Source of the DNA: Chloroflexota bacterium
Lineage (GTDB): Bacteria; Chloroflexota; Limnocylindria; P2-11E
Reading direction: 5' to 3'
Assembly (NCBI GenBank): GCA_025350745.1
Contig: JANXXG010000310.1
Coordinates: forward strand, 1-16,764
Length of the DNA stretch: 16,764 nucleotides
Part shown: positions 1 to 7,544 of the stretch, in pieces
How positions within the stretch are numbered: the stretch's first letter is position 1
Layout of the letters: each line of letters starts with the position of its first letter
Notes under the pieces: generated by a model
Databases searched by the model: none
What the model was told of the DNA's origin: nothing
Seen by the model: only the letters and a program-made list of their open reading frames with translations
Made by a program: the position numbers and the translations under genes

Positions 1-2906
1 GCCGTGGCTCCACCGAACCAGTGGATGTAGCTCGCGAGGTAGACGCCGACCGGGAAGATGGCGAATGACAGGAACAGGAACGCGGCGTTCAGTCCCTTCC
101 GGGCAAGGAGGTCGAGTGGTCCGCCGGTGCCCGGGCGGCCGCGCTCGTACGCGTATGCGGTGACCGCGAGCGACACGACAAGGACGCCGGCCAGGGCGTA
201 GAACGACGCCCACTTGGACGCCGCGCCCAGGCCGAACAGGGCACCCGCGATGAGCAGATCGGCCCACGATGAGAGCCGCGGACGGTGGGCCGCGACGATG
301 AAATACCAGCCCGCGACGATGAAGAGCCCGACGTAGATGTCGTTCATGCCGATCCGGGCCTGCGCGAACATCGACCCGTCCAGGACGACGACGACCCCCA
401 CGAGCACGGGGATGATCCGGGACCGGAACAGCCGGCTTGCGAGCAGCACGAGCATGAACGCGAGCAGCGACCCGGCGATGACCCCAGGGAGCCGCCACGA
501 CAGGGCGAGCCGTCCGGTCTCGATCCGCTCCGCGGTCCCTGCACCGACCGCGACCAGCGTGTCTCCAGTGGTGTCGACCCCGAGCCGGGTCCCGCTGCTC
601 GGGATCGCCGCGAACGGTGAGAGGCCGTGTACGTCGACCACGACCACTCTCCCGTCAGCGACGGCGTAGAGGAAGTCGGTGCGCGGCACGACCGTCATCG
701 CGGTCACAGCCGCCGCAAACGTGCCGGTCCTCGCATTGGCAAGCGGCACGGTGTCCTTGTGGCCATCGTTGACGTCGATCGAGTCGAGGACGGGCTCGTC
801 CGCGCGAGCGAGCACGATCGCGCCGGGACCCTGGGCGAACGCGATCGCGCGCTCCTTGGCCACGCCCGGATAGACCTTCGATTCGGTCAAGGTCGCGGGG
901 TCGAGCACGTGCACCGACCCGGTCGGGTCGAGGACGTAGAGGTCCGAGCCGTCCAGCTTGCTCGCGAAGCCGATGGCCGGAACATCAACGACGACTGGAT
1001 CCGCGGTGATGGACGGGAACGAGGCGGTCCACGTCGCCGTGCCGACGATCACCCGGCCACGGACCACGGCGAACGCGGTGACGGGCCCCGGGCGCGGCAA
1101 TGCGTGGAATGCGAGCCCTTGTCGGAGGGGCTCGCGCGAAGCGCGGGTCACCAGATCGAACGCAAGGTCACCCACCTCGTCCTTTGTGACGACGTACAGA
1201 TGATCGCCGTCGACCGCCATCGCGATCGGTGCGGCGAGCATCGTCGCAAGTCGCCGCGGGTCGGCGCCGTTCCGATCGCGCAGCTGGATCGTGCCGTCGC
1301 TGAGGCCGTAGACCCGCGTGCCGTCGTTGGAAACGGTGAAGGCCGTGACATTCGCGGGTGCGGGCTCGCTGCCGGTCACGCGGTCATCGCCGAACGCGAG
1401 AACGCCAAGGGCCATGATCTCCTTCGCGAGGTGCGGGTGCGTCCATTCGTAGGGGTCCCGTTGGGCCAGGAGCTCGAACGCCGTGCGCGCGTGATAGACC
1501 TCGTCGAAGTACATGTCGCGCGGCCAATCGAGCCGGAACCCGCGACTCCCGAGGACCACGAGCCCCACCATCACCGCGAGGGCGAGATCGCTCCGCATCG
1601 CCGGTCCCCCGATCGAGAACGCCGGCGGCAGCGTCCACCGCGTGCCCGCCGCCACGGGTGGCGTCCCGGCCACAGGCGTCGCCTCGGCGCTCGGCGCGAG
1701 GCTCGCATCGCCGGCCAAAAGGAGGAAGCAGCTATAGAGCGCGAGCCCGAGCAGCGCGACCGCGAGGACGACCTGCCCGGGTCGGGTGAAGATCGTTGCC
1801 TCGAGCCACGGCGGTGCGAGCAGGTCATCCTGCGGATATCGGGTGAACGCGAAATAGAGGGTCAGGAAAAAGCCGCCGGCGATCAATAGGTACGGCACGA
1901 GCACGCGACGCCGGGCGACGGCGAACGGCAGCAGCAGGACGAGCGCCGGGAAGAGGTAGCGCTCGTGTGCGCGGGTCGGCAGGAAGTAGAACGCCATCAC
2001 CGCGACGGCACCGGCCGCGATCAGCGCCGCGGTGTCTCGTCGCCACCAGAGTGGGACCACCGACGCGACAAGACCGAGCCCGAGCAGGATCGCGCTCGGG
2101 ACGAACCATCCGGCGTCGTCCTTCCAGAAGTCGAGGAAGATGCTCGGCAGGTTGAACGCATACAGGGACGAGTACGGGTACGTCTCGGACGCGCTGCGAA
2201 CGAGCCCGATGAACGCACCCGGGGTCATGCCGAAAGGCAGCGCGAGTAGGAGCATCGTGACCGCGGCGGTCCCCGCCGCCCGCGCGATCGCGCCACGGTC
2301 GCTCGACCGGATCGTCTCGACGAGCGCCGCGACGAGCACGACGCCGAGCACGAGTCCGAACTGCGGCTTCGTCATCGTCGCGACGCCCGCGAGCAGGCCC
2401 GCGAGCGTCCAACGCCTCGAGCCCGCCGCGATCAGGGCGGCGAGGAACGGGAGCGTGCCAACGGCGTCGACCTGGCCCCAGTACGGACCGGCGAAGATCG
2501 GTGCCGGCTGCAGCATCCAGATACCCGCCGCGAGCACCGCGGCGGTCTCGCCGCCGTACCGTCGCACGAGCGGCACGAGCAGCAGCACGATCCCGATGTC
2601 CGCCGGGATGCTGATCGCCTTCACCGCGAGTCGCAGGAGGTCGCCGTGGAACACGGTGCCCAACAGCCAGAGGACATAGAGGAACGCGGGCGGGTAGTCG
2701 CTGAAGTAGCCCGGCTCATAGAACCGCGCGGGGCCGACCGAGGCGAGCTTCTCGGCCCAGGCCATGAACGTGCCGACATCGGATGGGAACCCCGCGGTCC
2801 GGATGACGAGGAGCCGGAGAACGACGCCGACGATCACGACGGCCGCGATCGCGATATTCGCGCGGCGACGCGCCGCTGCCGTGCGATCTTCCGCCGCGTC
2901 CGTCAT
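1..2906 (-). CDS. Fused GT-C glycosyltransferase: Gpi18-like half plus PMT-family protein O-mannosyltransferase with inserted beta-propeller (partial at 3' end)
   Basis: The reading frame is open from the ATG at 2906 to the left edge (968 codons, C-terminus missing). Residues 1–400 look like a Gpi18/mannosyltransferase-type GT-C membrane protein: hydrophobic segments throughout, YPP near 71–73, GQVD at 144–147, TKPQF at 179–183 and HERYLFP at 314–320. A Pro/Ala-rich linker (403–430) leads to a second GT-C protein of PMT type: DEVYHA at 468–473 (Asp-Glu of the catalytic loop), HPHLAKE at 490–496, SWRLPG at 804–809, DGSMFAQARIGMND at 843–856 and ASKW near 900. PMT enzymes transfer mannose from a polyprenyl-phosphate donor to Ser/Thr of exported proteins at the outer face of the membrane. 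Between the HPHL helix and the WR motif lie about 295 extra residues with repeated short beta-strands (VYGLSDG, LYVVTKD, LYVLDPTG, LYAVADG), best read as an extracytoplasmic beta-propeller. The start overlaps the upstream gene's stop (ATGA). The family assignments are firm for PMT and good for the N-terminal half. Acceptor and sugar are inferred. Confidence 0.85.
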   Translation of the reverse strand, partial: MTDAAEDRTAAARRRANIAIAAVVIVGVVLRLLVIRTAGFPSDVGTFMAWAEKLASVGPARFYEPGYFSDYPPAFLYVLWLLGTVFHGDLLRLAVKAISIPADIGIVLLLVPLVRRYGGETAAVLAAGIWMLQPAPIFAGPYWGQVDAVGTLPFLAALIAAGSRRWTLAGLLAGVATMTKPQFGLVLGVVLVAALVETIRSSDRGAIARAAGTAAVTMLLLALPFGMTPGAFIGLVRSASETYPYSSLYAFNLPSIFLDFWKDDAGWFVPSAILLGLGLVASVVPLWWRRDTAALIAAGAVAVMAFYFLPTRAHERYLFPALVLLLPFAVARRRVLVPYLLIAGGFFLTLYFAFTRYPQDDLLAPPWLEATIFTRPGQVVLAVALLGLALYSCFLLLAGDASLAPSAEATPVAGTPPVAAGTRWTLPPAFSIGGPAMRSDLALAVMVGLVVLGSRGFRLDWPRDMYFDEVYHARTAFELLAQRDPYEWTHPHLAKEIMALGVLAFGDDRVTGSEPAPANVTAFTVSNDGTRVYGLSDGTIQLRDRNGADPRRLATMLAAPIAMAVDGDHLYVVTKDEVGDLAFDLVTRASREPLRQGLAFHALPRPGPVTAFAVVRGRVIVGTATWTASFPSITADPVVVDVPAIGFASKLDGSDLYVLDPTGSVHVLDPATLTESKVYPGVAKERAIAFAQGPGAIVLARADEPVLDSIDVNDGHKDTVPLANARTGTFAAAVTAMTVVPRTDFLYAVADGRVVVVDVHGLSPFAAIPSSGTRLGVDTTGDTLVAVGAGTAERIETGRLALSWRLPGVIAGSLLAFMLVLLASRLFRSRIIPVLVGVVVVLDGSMFAQARIGMNDIYVGLFIVAGWYFIVAAHRPRLSSWADLLIAGALFGLGAASKWASFYALAGVLVVSLAVTAYAYERGRPGTGGPLDLLARKGLNAAFLFLSFAIFPVGVYLASYIHWFGGAT

Positions 2907-4129
2907 TGCCACCAGCCATACCGGATGATCGCGACCGTCGCGTAGATGTTGAACGCGATGGCGATCGCAGTGGCGACGAGGAACAGGATGGACGGGCGTG
3001 ACCGCCACACCCCGTTCCGCAGCGCGTCACCGCTCACGGCGAGCGCGACGAGGAACGGCTGCGCGTCGATGCTGAAGCGGTAGCCGAGCTGCCCGAAACC
3101 GACGGTCGCGTGAGTGACGTCGGGAATGAGCGCGAGACCCGCGGCGAGGGCGGTCGCTGTGACCGCGGCCGACCGCCGCGCGCCTTGAAGGCCGGCGAAC
3201 GCATAGAGGAGCGCCGGTGTCGTGAGGAACAGGCCCATGCCGGCGAAGCGTGGACGAAGGAAGTACCAGACGTTCGGCACGAAGTCCGGTGGCTCCATGA
3301 AGATCGCGTAGAAGTGGCGAGGGAGGTAGGAGAGCGAGAACAGCCCGTGATCGAAGAAGAAGTCACCGTCGGCGAGTCGCACATAGCCCGCATCGCCGAT
3401 CGTGCCCCAACGCAGGATGTTGTAGCCGGCATACACGATCAAGAGCGGGACCCCGCCCGCGATGACGCGGACCAGGGTGCGCGGGAATGGCGCACCAGCG
3501 CGCCGCGCCGCGAGCATCGCGAGCGCTGGCACCACCGCCGCGACCGGCAGGCGGGCGAGCGCGGCGAGGCCGATCGCCAGGCCGATGCCCCACGCCGCAC
3601 CGCCCCGCGCAGCGATCAGGAACGCGACGGACGTGAAGAGCATCGCGACGGCGTGCGCGGCGAACCACGCGCGGCCATCGGCGCTCGTGAACAACAAGGT
3701 CGTGCCGAAGGCCGAGAGGAGCGCGCCGGTCAGCGCGACCCAACGTGGGGCGCCGTACGCGCGGAGCGCGAGATAGAGGACGCCGGCGGATGCGCCGCCG
3801 CAGATCTGCGACACGACGTCCTGCGCGGTCGCGGTCCCGAGGAACAGGAGTGGGATCGCGAGGACCGCCGGAAGCGGCGGGTACGCCACACACCATCGGC
3901 CATCGCCGCAGGACAGGAGCTCGTTCAGCCACGGCGGGTCCGTGGTGAGCCAGTAGCGGCCGTGGAGGAACGCGTCAGCCAAACGGCCGTAGTAGTCGTA
4001 GACGGTGGGCGCGCCCCACCCCAGGATCAGGTAAGCGACGACGGCCAGAGCACCCACAGCGATGGCGATGGATGGTTCCCCACCCCACCACGACCGGTCG
4101 GCCGGCCCCGTCCGCCGCATGCGCATCAC
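2903..4129 (-). CDS. Multi-pass membrane protein, probable GT-C/family 39-like glycosyltransferase
   Basis: This is a 408-residue hydrophobic protein with roughly nine to eleven predicted membrane segments, the first at about 20–38. The first extracytoplasmic loop carries YDYYGRLADAFLHGRYW followed by DPPWLNE and a Cys pair (C74, C80, spaced CGDGRWC) that could form a disulfide. An acidic aromatic first loop is usual in GT-C enzymes that use polyprenyl-phosphate sugars, but I see no motif that fixes donor or acceptor. The call may start at GTG 4129 or ATG 4126. No Shine-Dalgarno is visible at either, and only 26 bp separate it from the divergent GT2 gene. Its stop overlaps the ATG of the PMT fusion gene (ATGA), so the two are probably translationally coupled and act together. 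An oligosaccharide or teichoic-type polymer transferase is a possible alternative. Confidence 0.8.
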   Translation of the reverse strand: MMRMRRTGPADRSWWGGEPSIAIAVGALAVVAYLILGWGAPTVYDYYGRLADAFLHGRYWLTTDPPWLNELLSCGDGRWCVAYPPLPAVLAIPLLFLGTATAQDVVSQICGGASAGVLYLALRAYGAPRWVALTGALLSAFGTTLLFTSADGRAWFAAHAVAMLFTSVAFLIAARGGAAWGIGLAIGLAALARLPVAAVVPALAMLAARRAGAPFPRTLVRVIAGGVPLLIVYAGYNILRWGTIGDAGYVRLADGDFFFDHGLFSLSYLPRHFYAIFMEPPDFVPNVWYFLRPRFAGMGLFLTTPALLYAFAGLQGARRSAAVTATALAAGLALIPDVTHATVGFGQLGYRFSIDAQPFLVALAVSGDALRNGVWRSRPSILFLVATAIAIAFNIYATVAIIRYGWWQ

Positions 4130-4155
4130 AGCGAGAACGCTAGCGTTATCGCGTT
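4130..4155. promoter_or_regulatory. Divergent intergenic region with perfect 12-bp palindrome
   Basis: The 26 bp between the divergent GTG starts at 4129 and 4156 contain the perfect palindrome AACGCTAGCGTT at 4136–4147. Because it is symmetric, TAGCGTT occurs on both strands close to each start codon. It could serve as a -10-like element for two leaderless transcripts or as an operator shared by both genes. No Shine-Dalgarno is seen for either gene, which fits a leaderless arrangement. The palindrome is observed; its function is inferred. Confidence 0.4.
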
Positions 4156-4881
4156 GTGACCGAACGGCTTCCGGGTCTCTCCTTCTTCTTCCCCGCCCGT
4201 GACGAGGAGCTGAACGTCGCGCCGATGGTGGCGCAGGCGCTGACCGCGCTGCCCGAGTACGCGGACCGCATCGAGGTCACGGTGATCGACGACGGCAGCA
4301 GCGACGACACCGGGAAGATCGCGGACGCGCTTGCCCAGACGGATCCGCGGGTCAAGGTCATCCACAACCGTCCCGGCCGCGGGTACGGCGGTGCGGTGCG
4401 CGCGGGTTTCATGAGCGCGACGCAGCCGTTCATCTTCTTCACCGACGGCGATCAGCAGTTCGAGGTCGCCGACTTCGGCAGACTCGTCGCGGCGCTCGGT
4501 CCGGACGTTGACGCGGTGATCGGGTACCGCATCAAGCGCGCCGACCCGTGGCGCCGCCTGCTCGTGTCGGGCGTGTACAACCGGCTCATCAAGGTGTTGT
4601 TCGCGGGCGGATGGCGCGACGTCGACTGCGCGTTCAAGCTCTTCCGCGCGGACGTGTTCACGCGGGTGCCCCTGTCACAGGTGAAGTCGAACGGCGCGTT
4701 CTTCTCTCCGGAGCTCCTCATCACGCTCCGCGCGCAGGGCATCCGGATGCGCGAGGTGGGCATCCCTCATCACCCCCGCATGCACCACGAGCCGAAAGGC
4801 GCGCCGCCGACGGTCATCATCAGGGCGATCCGGGATCTCCTGCTCCTGCGTCTTTCGATGTGGATCGACCCCGACCGATAA
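4156..4881 (+). CDS. Family 2 glycosyltransferase, polyprenyl-phosphate mannose/glucose synthase-like
   Basis: This 241-residue soluble GT-A enzyme has the features of dolichyl/polyprenyl-phosphate sugar synthases: the SFFFPARDEELNV start of the nucleotide-binding fold, VIDDGSSDDTG (DDGS at 45–48), TDGDQQFE (97–103, the metal/sugar-nucleotide Asp motif), DVDAVIGYRIKRADPWRR (117–134) and DCAFKLFR (157–164). There is no C-terminal membrane domain, so it resembles the short DPM1/Ppm1 type. It would move a sugar from a nucleotide sugar to polyprenyl phosphate at the inner membrane face. The divergent membrane GT-C genes would use such a lipid donor outside, which supports a mannosylation role. 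GTG at 4156 is the only start that keeps the conserved N-terminus. This is the only plus-strand gene left of dnaA. Glucose or another sugar rather than mannose is possible. Confidence 0.88.
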   Translation: MTERLPGLSFFFPARDEELNVAPMVAQALTALPEYADRIEVTVIDDGSSDDTGKIADALAQTDPRVKVIHNRPGRGYGGAVRAGFMSATQPFIFFTDGDQQFEVADFGRLVAALGPDVDAVIGYRIKRADPWRRLLVSGVYNRLIKVLFAGGWRDVDCAFKLFRADVFTRVPLSQVKSNGAFFSPELLITLRAQGIRMREVGIPHHPRMHHEPKGAPPTVIIRAIRDLLLLRLSMWIDPDR

Positions 4882-4889
4882 CGGCTACC

Positions 4890-4942
4890 GCTAACGCTTC
4901 GTTCGTTTCGAGCTAACGCTTCGTTCGTTTCGAGCTAACGCT
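4890..4942. repeat. 22-bp tandem repeat (2.4 copies) at convergent gene ends
   Basis: Two identical 22-bp units (4890–4911 and 4912–4933) begin GCTAACGCTTCG and end GTTTCGA. A third partial copy of GCTAACGCT (4934–4942) runs into the last codons of lysA. The repeat fills the 53-bp gap between the GT2 stop (4881) and the lysA stop (4935). The third copy plus its flank can fold as CGAGC-TAAC-GCTCG (4931–4944). A short bidirectional terminator or protein-binding array is possible, but there is no T-tract. Confidence 0.75.
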
Positions 4943-6230
4943 CGAGTCGCCAGATGTCGGCGTGCGTCTCCCGCCTGCGGATCACCCTGGCGCGGCCGTT
5001 CTCGACGATCGCGACCGCAGGTCGGGGGTGATGGTTGTAGTTGGAGGCCATTGCGACGCTATAGGCGCCGGCGGCCGGGATGGCGAGGATCTCGCCCGGA
5101 TCGGGCGACGGCAGCGCGACATCCCGGATGAGGAGATCCCCGCTCTCGCAGTACTTGCCCGCGATCGCGACGTGCTCAGCCGGCGCCGCGGTCGGCCGGT
5201 CGGCGAGCACGGCCGTGTACTCGGCGCCGTACAGGGCGGGCCTGATGTTGTCTCCCATCCCACCGTCGACCGACACGAAGGTGCGTATCCCGGCGACCCG
5301 CTTGGTCCCGACGACGCGATACAGCGCGACCCCGGCGCGGCCAACGAGGGACCGGCCGGGCTCGAGGTAGATCGTTGCCTTTCGCAGCGCGTCCACCGAC
5401 CGGATGGGGCCGGTGACCTCGTTGGCGTACGCGAGAAGATCGAGCACGGCATCTCCGGACCGCAGCGGGATCGCGAGACCGCCACCGACGCCGATCTCGC
5501 GTAGGGCCGTACCGGTCGACGCGCGGATGTCACCGGCGAGCTCGGCCAGCGCTTCGCCCAGCTCGCGGTAGCGCAGAGGCTCGTGGAGCTGGGTCCCGAG
5601 GTGGGCGTGGATGCCGACCAGCGTCAGGTTCTTCGTCGCGACGATCGCGCGGCATTGTGCGAGCGCGTCGCCGCCCGCGATCGGCGCGCCGAACTTGCTG
5701 TCGAGCATGCCTGTCCGAAGATGCGGATGGGTGTCCGCATCGATGCCCGGCGAGACGCGCAGCCAGACCGGCTGTGGTGTCGAGCGCCGAGCGACGATGC
5801 GGCCGAGCCGCTCGATCTCTTCGGCGCCGTCGATCACGATGCGGCCGACCCCGAGCCGCAGTGCCGCGCGCAGCTCGTCATCCGTCTTCGCGTTCCCGTG
5901 CAGCTGGGTCCGCGCCATGGCGAATCCGGCGCGCTTCGCGGCGAGCAGCTCGCCCAGGGATGCGGCGCTGGCGTCGGCATCGGCGCGCGCGAGCAGCGAG
6001 GCGACACCGCGGAGCGCGCAGGCCTTGATCGCGTACGACACCCGGATCGGGCGGGCGGCGCGGAATGCCGCAGCGTAACGACGGTACGCGTCGCGGATGG
6101 TCGCCGCGTCGTAGACGTACAGCGGCGTGCCAAGCCGGTCAGCCAGAGCGACGACGTCGGCGCCCCCGACCCGCAGACGTCCGGCCCGGTCGACGCCCGT
6201 CGCGAGCGGCCAGACCGCTGGGTCGATCAC
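4935..6230 (-). CDS. lysA: Diaminopimelate decarboxylase
   Basis: This PLP enzyme decarboxylates meso-diaminopimelate to L-lysine, the last step of the DAP pathway, in the cytoplasm. The 431-residue protein has the full set of fold-III decarboxylase motifs: SYAIKA with the PLP lysine K69, LHGNAKTDDEL (110–120), HAHLGTQ (208–214), the phosphate-binding GGGLAI (249–254), EPGRS (290–294), VDGGMGDNIRPALYGAEY (321–338), CESGD (361–365; active-site Cys donated across the dimer) and GAYSVAMASNYN (388–399). Length is normal for the family. The start is GTG at 6230, 12 bp after the stop of the DUF151 gene, so it is probably the last gene of the dnaN–recF transcript. Its stop lies inside the third copy of the 22-bp repeat. 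Identification is secure. Confidence 0.96.
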   Translation of the reverse strand: MIDPAVWPLATGVDRAGRLRVGGADVVALADRLGTPLYVYDAATIRDAYRRYAAAFRAARPIRVSYAIKACALRGVASLLARADADASAASLGELLAAKRAGFAMARTQLHGNAKTDDELRAALRLGVGRIVIDGAEEIERLGRIVARRSTPQPVWLRVSPGIDADTHPHLRTGMLDSKFGAPIAGGDALAQCRAIVATKNLTLVGIHAHLGTQLHEPLRYRELGEALAELAGDIRASTGTALREIGVGGGLAIPLRSGDAVLDLLAYANEVTGPIRSVDALRKATIYLEPGRSLVGRAGVALYRVVGTKRVAGIRTFVSVDGGMGDNIRPALYGAEYTAVLADRPTAAPAEHVAIAGKYCESGDLLIRDVALPSPDPGEILAIPAAGAYSVAMASNYNHHPRPAVAIVENGRARVIRRRETHADIWRLER

Positions 6231-6242
6231 GTCCGGCTCTGC

Positions 6243-6830
6243 TCAGCCGTTCGCGGAGCCGCTCGAGCCGGGGTCCGAGCCACTGGAGCCGGGGTCGTCG
6301 GGAAGGCTTTCGATGAATTGCCGGAACACGCCGAGCTCGCCGACGTCCTCGTCATCCTGACCGGCTGCGGCGATGGACGAGCGATCGATGACGTTGACGG
6401 CCACAAGGATCCGGGCATCGCAACGGACGGCCAGCGCGATGGCATCGGAGGCTCGGGAGTCGATCTCGATCTCGTGCTCGCCGACCTGGAGGAAGACGCT
6501 GCCGTGGAAGACGCTGCCCGTGCCGGACGCCTCGGTGACCAGATCCTTGACGACCACGCGAGTGATCTCCACTCCGATCGCCCGGAGCATCGACATCATG
6601 AGGTCGTGCGTCAGGGGCCGATCGCTCGGGATCCCGGCGATACGCGTGGCGATGCTGTGCGCCTGGTCGGCTCCGATCCAGATGGGCACGAGCCTCTCGG
6701 AATCGTATGGCTGCAAGAGAACGACGTGTTGGCCGGTAAGCACGTGCACCCGGACTGACTCGACGGTGCAGAGAACGAGACCATCCGGACCCGTCGGTCG
6801 TTCTGATCCTTCTGAGTTGGGCTCGCCCAC
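6243..6830 (-). CDS. Bifunctional nuclease family protein (DUF151)
   Basis: This 195-residue protein carries the DUF151/BFN core at about 18–150: LVPIWIGADQAHSIA (48–61), RPLTHDLM (71–78), VVVKDL (92–97) and the signature IDSRASDAIALAVR (123–136). Proteins of this family have been described as nucleases acting on RNA or DNA in plants and are widespread in bacteria, where their role is mostly undefined. The C-terminal tail after about 155 is acidic and ends in a duplicated DPGSSGS, probably disordered. The GTG start at 6830 lies 9 bp after the rhomboid stop. The first 17 residues are not conserved-looking and an internal start cannot be excluded, but no better-placed ribosome binding site is visible. 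Family assignment is firm; the cellular role is unknown. Confidence 0.9.
   Translation of the reverse strand: MGEPNSEGSERPTGPDGLVLCTVESVRVHVLTGQHVVLLQPYDSERLVPIWIGADQAHSIATRIAGIPSDRPLTHDLMMSMLRAIGVEITRVVVKDLVTEASGTGSVFHGSVFLQVGEHEIEIDSRASDAIALAVRCDARILVAVNVIDRSSIAAAGQDDEDVGELGVFRQFIESLPDDPGSSGSDPGSSGSANG
6255..6296 (-). repeat. In-frame 21-bp tandem duplication in DUF151 gene tail
   Basis: The units 6255–6275 and 6276–6296 match at 18 of 21 bases and encode two copies of DPGSSGS at residues 179–192. The repeat lies in the low-complexity tail outside the conserved domain, so copy number could vary without affecting the fold. Confidence 0.7.
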
Positions 6831-6839
6831 GGGAAAATG

Positions 6840-7544
6840 CTACCCGTACCGGCTGCGCTGGGTGCCGCGCGGTGTCCGGTCGCGAAGCACGAATACCAGC
6901 ACGAGGCCGGCGAAGAAGCCGAAGAGGTGGGCGAAGTACGCGACCTGATCGCTCGCGACGTGACCCGGCAGGCGCAACGACACGAACGCGTCCAGGATCT
7001 GGATGACGATAAAGAAGCCGATCACGACGATCGCCGGCAGCTGCAGCACGGTGATGAAGATCCCAAGGAAGATCAGCGTCTTGACCCGCGCGCCTGGGAA
7101 CAGCACGAGGTACGCGGCAAGGACGCCCGCGATGGCGCCGGAGGCGCCGAGCATCGGACCTGGCGACACGATCCCCTGGCCGACGGCCGCGACGACCCCG
7201 CACAGCAGGTAGAAGAGGAGATATTGGCCGCTCCCGAGCCGCTCTTCGACGTTATCGCCGAACACCCAGAGATAGAGCATGTTGCCGATGATGTGCAGCC
7301 ATCCGCCGTGCAGGAACATGTGGGTGACGAGCGGCACGAAGGTATTCACCGACCACGCGCCGCTCGCAAGGTCGGCCGTGAACCGAGACCAGTCGAACGC
7401 GTACCGGTCGTAGAACGCTTCGAGCGCACCCGGGGTCCGCTGCAGGCTCACGATGTACAGCCACACCACGATGTTCACGAACAGCAGAAGCCGATTGACG
7501 ATCGCCGGGCCGCGGGTCGGATTGGAGTCCGAGAACGGGATCAC
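6840..7544 (-). CDS. Rhomboid family intramembrane serine protease
   Basis: The 234-residue protein has about six membrane helices and cleaves membrane-anchored substrates within the bilayer. Catalytic features are all present: GASGA with nucleophile S135, the partner H206 in AYFAHLFGF, and the HIIGN pair H84/N88 that matches the oxyanion-hole His/Asn of GlpG-type rhomboids, within HMFLHGGWLHIIGNML (75–90). The VFGDNVEERLG loop (94–104) is typical. The correct start is the GTG at 7544, whose last two bases lie in the stop of the preceding gene (GTGA overlap). A longer in-frame extension to 8045 exists, but that stretch lies inside another gene and its Arg/Gly-rich sequence is non-coding in character. 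Its substrate is unknown; the single-pass propeller protein encoded just upstream is a candidate by context only. Confidence 0.93.
   Translation of the reverse strand: MIPFSDSNPTRGPAIVNRLLLFVNIVVWLYIVSLQRTPGALEAFYDRYAFDWSRFTADLASGAWSVNTFVPLVTHMFLHGGWLHIIGNMLYLWVFGDNVEERLGSGQYLLFYLLCGVVAAVGQGIVSPGPMLGASGAIAGVLAAYLVLFPGARVKTLIFLGIFITVLQLPAIVVIGFFIVIQILDAFVSLRLPGHVASDQVAYFAHLFGFFAGLVLVFVLRDRTPRGTQRSRYG

Noticed and set aside
627..1889. 420-codon plus-strand open frame
   Set aside because: It lies antisense to the PMT fusion gene. Its Arg/Asp/Glu/His-rich, low-hydrophobicity composition is typical of a shadow frame in high-GC DNA, while the opposite strand shows family motifs.
3110..4159. 349-codon plus-strand open frame
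   Set aside because: Antisense to the membrane glycosyltransferase-like gene, with shadow-type composition and no recognisable domain. It would also overlap the start of the GT2 gene.
4890..4942. CRISPR-like array
   Set aside because: The units are contiguous tandem repeats without spacers and no cas genes are present.
4931..4944. CGAGC-TAAC-GCTCG hairpin as an intrinsic terminator for GT2/lysA
   Set aside because: The stem is only 5 bp and there is no T-tract on either strand. It is better explained as part of the tandem repeat.
5583..6758. 391-codon plus-strand open frame
   Set aside because: Antisense to lysA and the DUF151 gene, both of which have complete family motifs.
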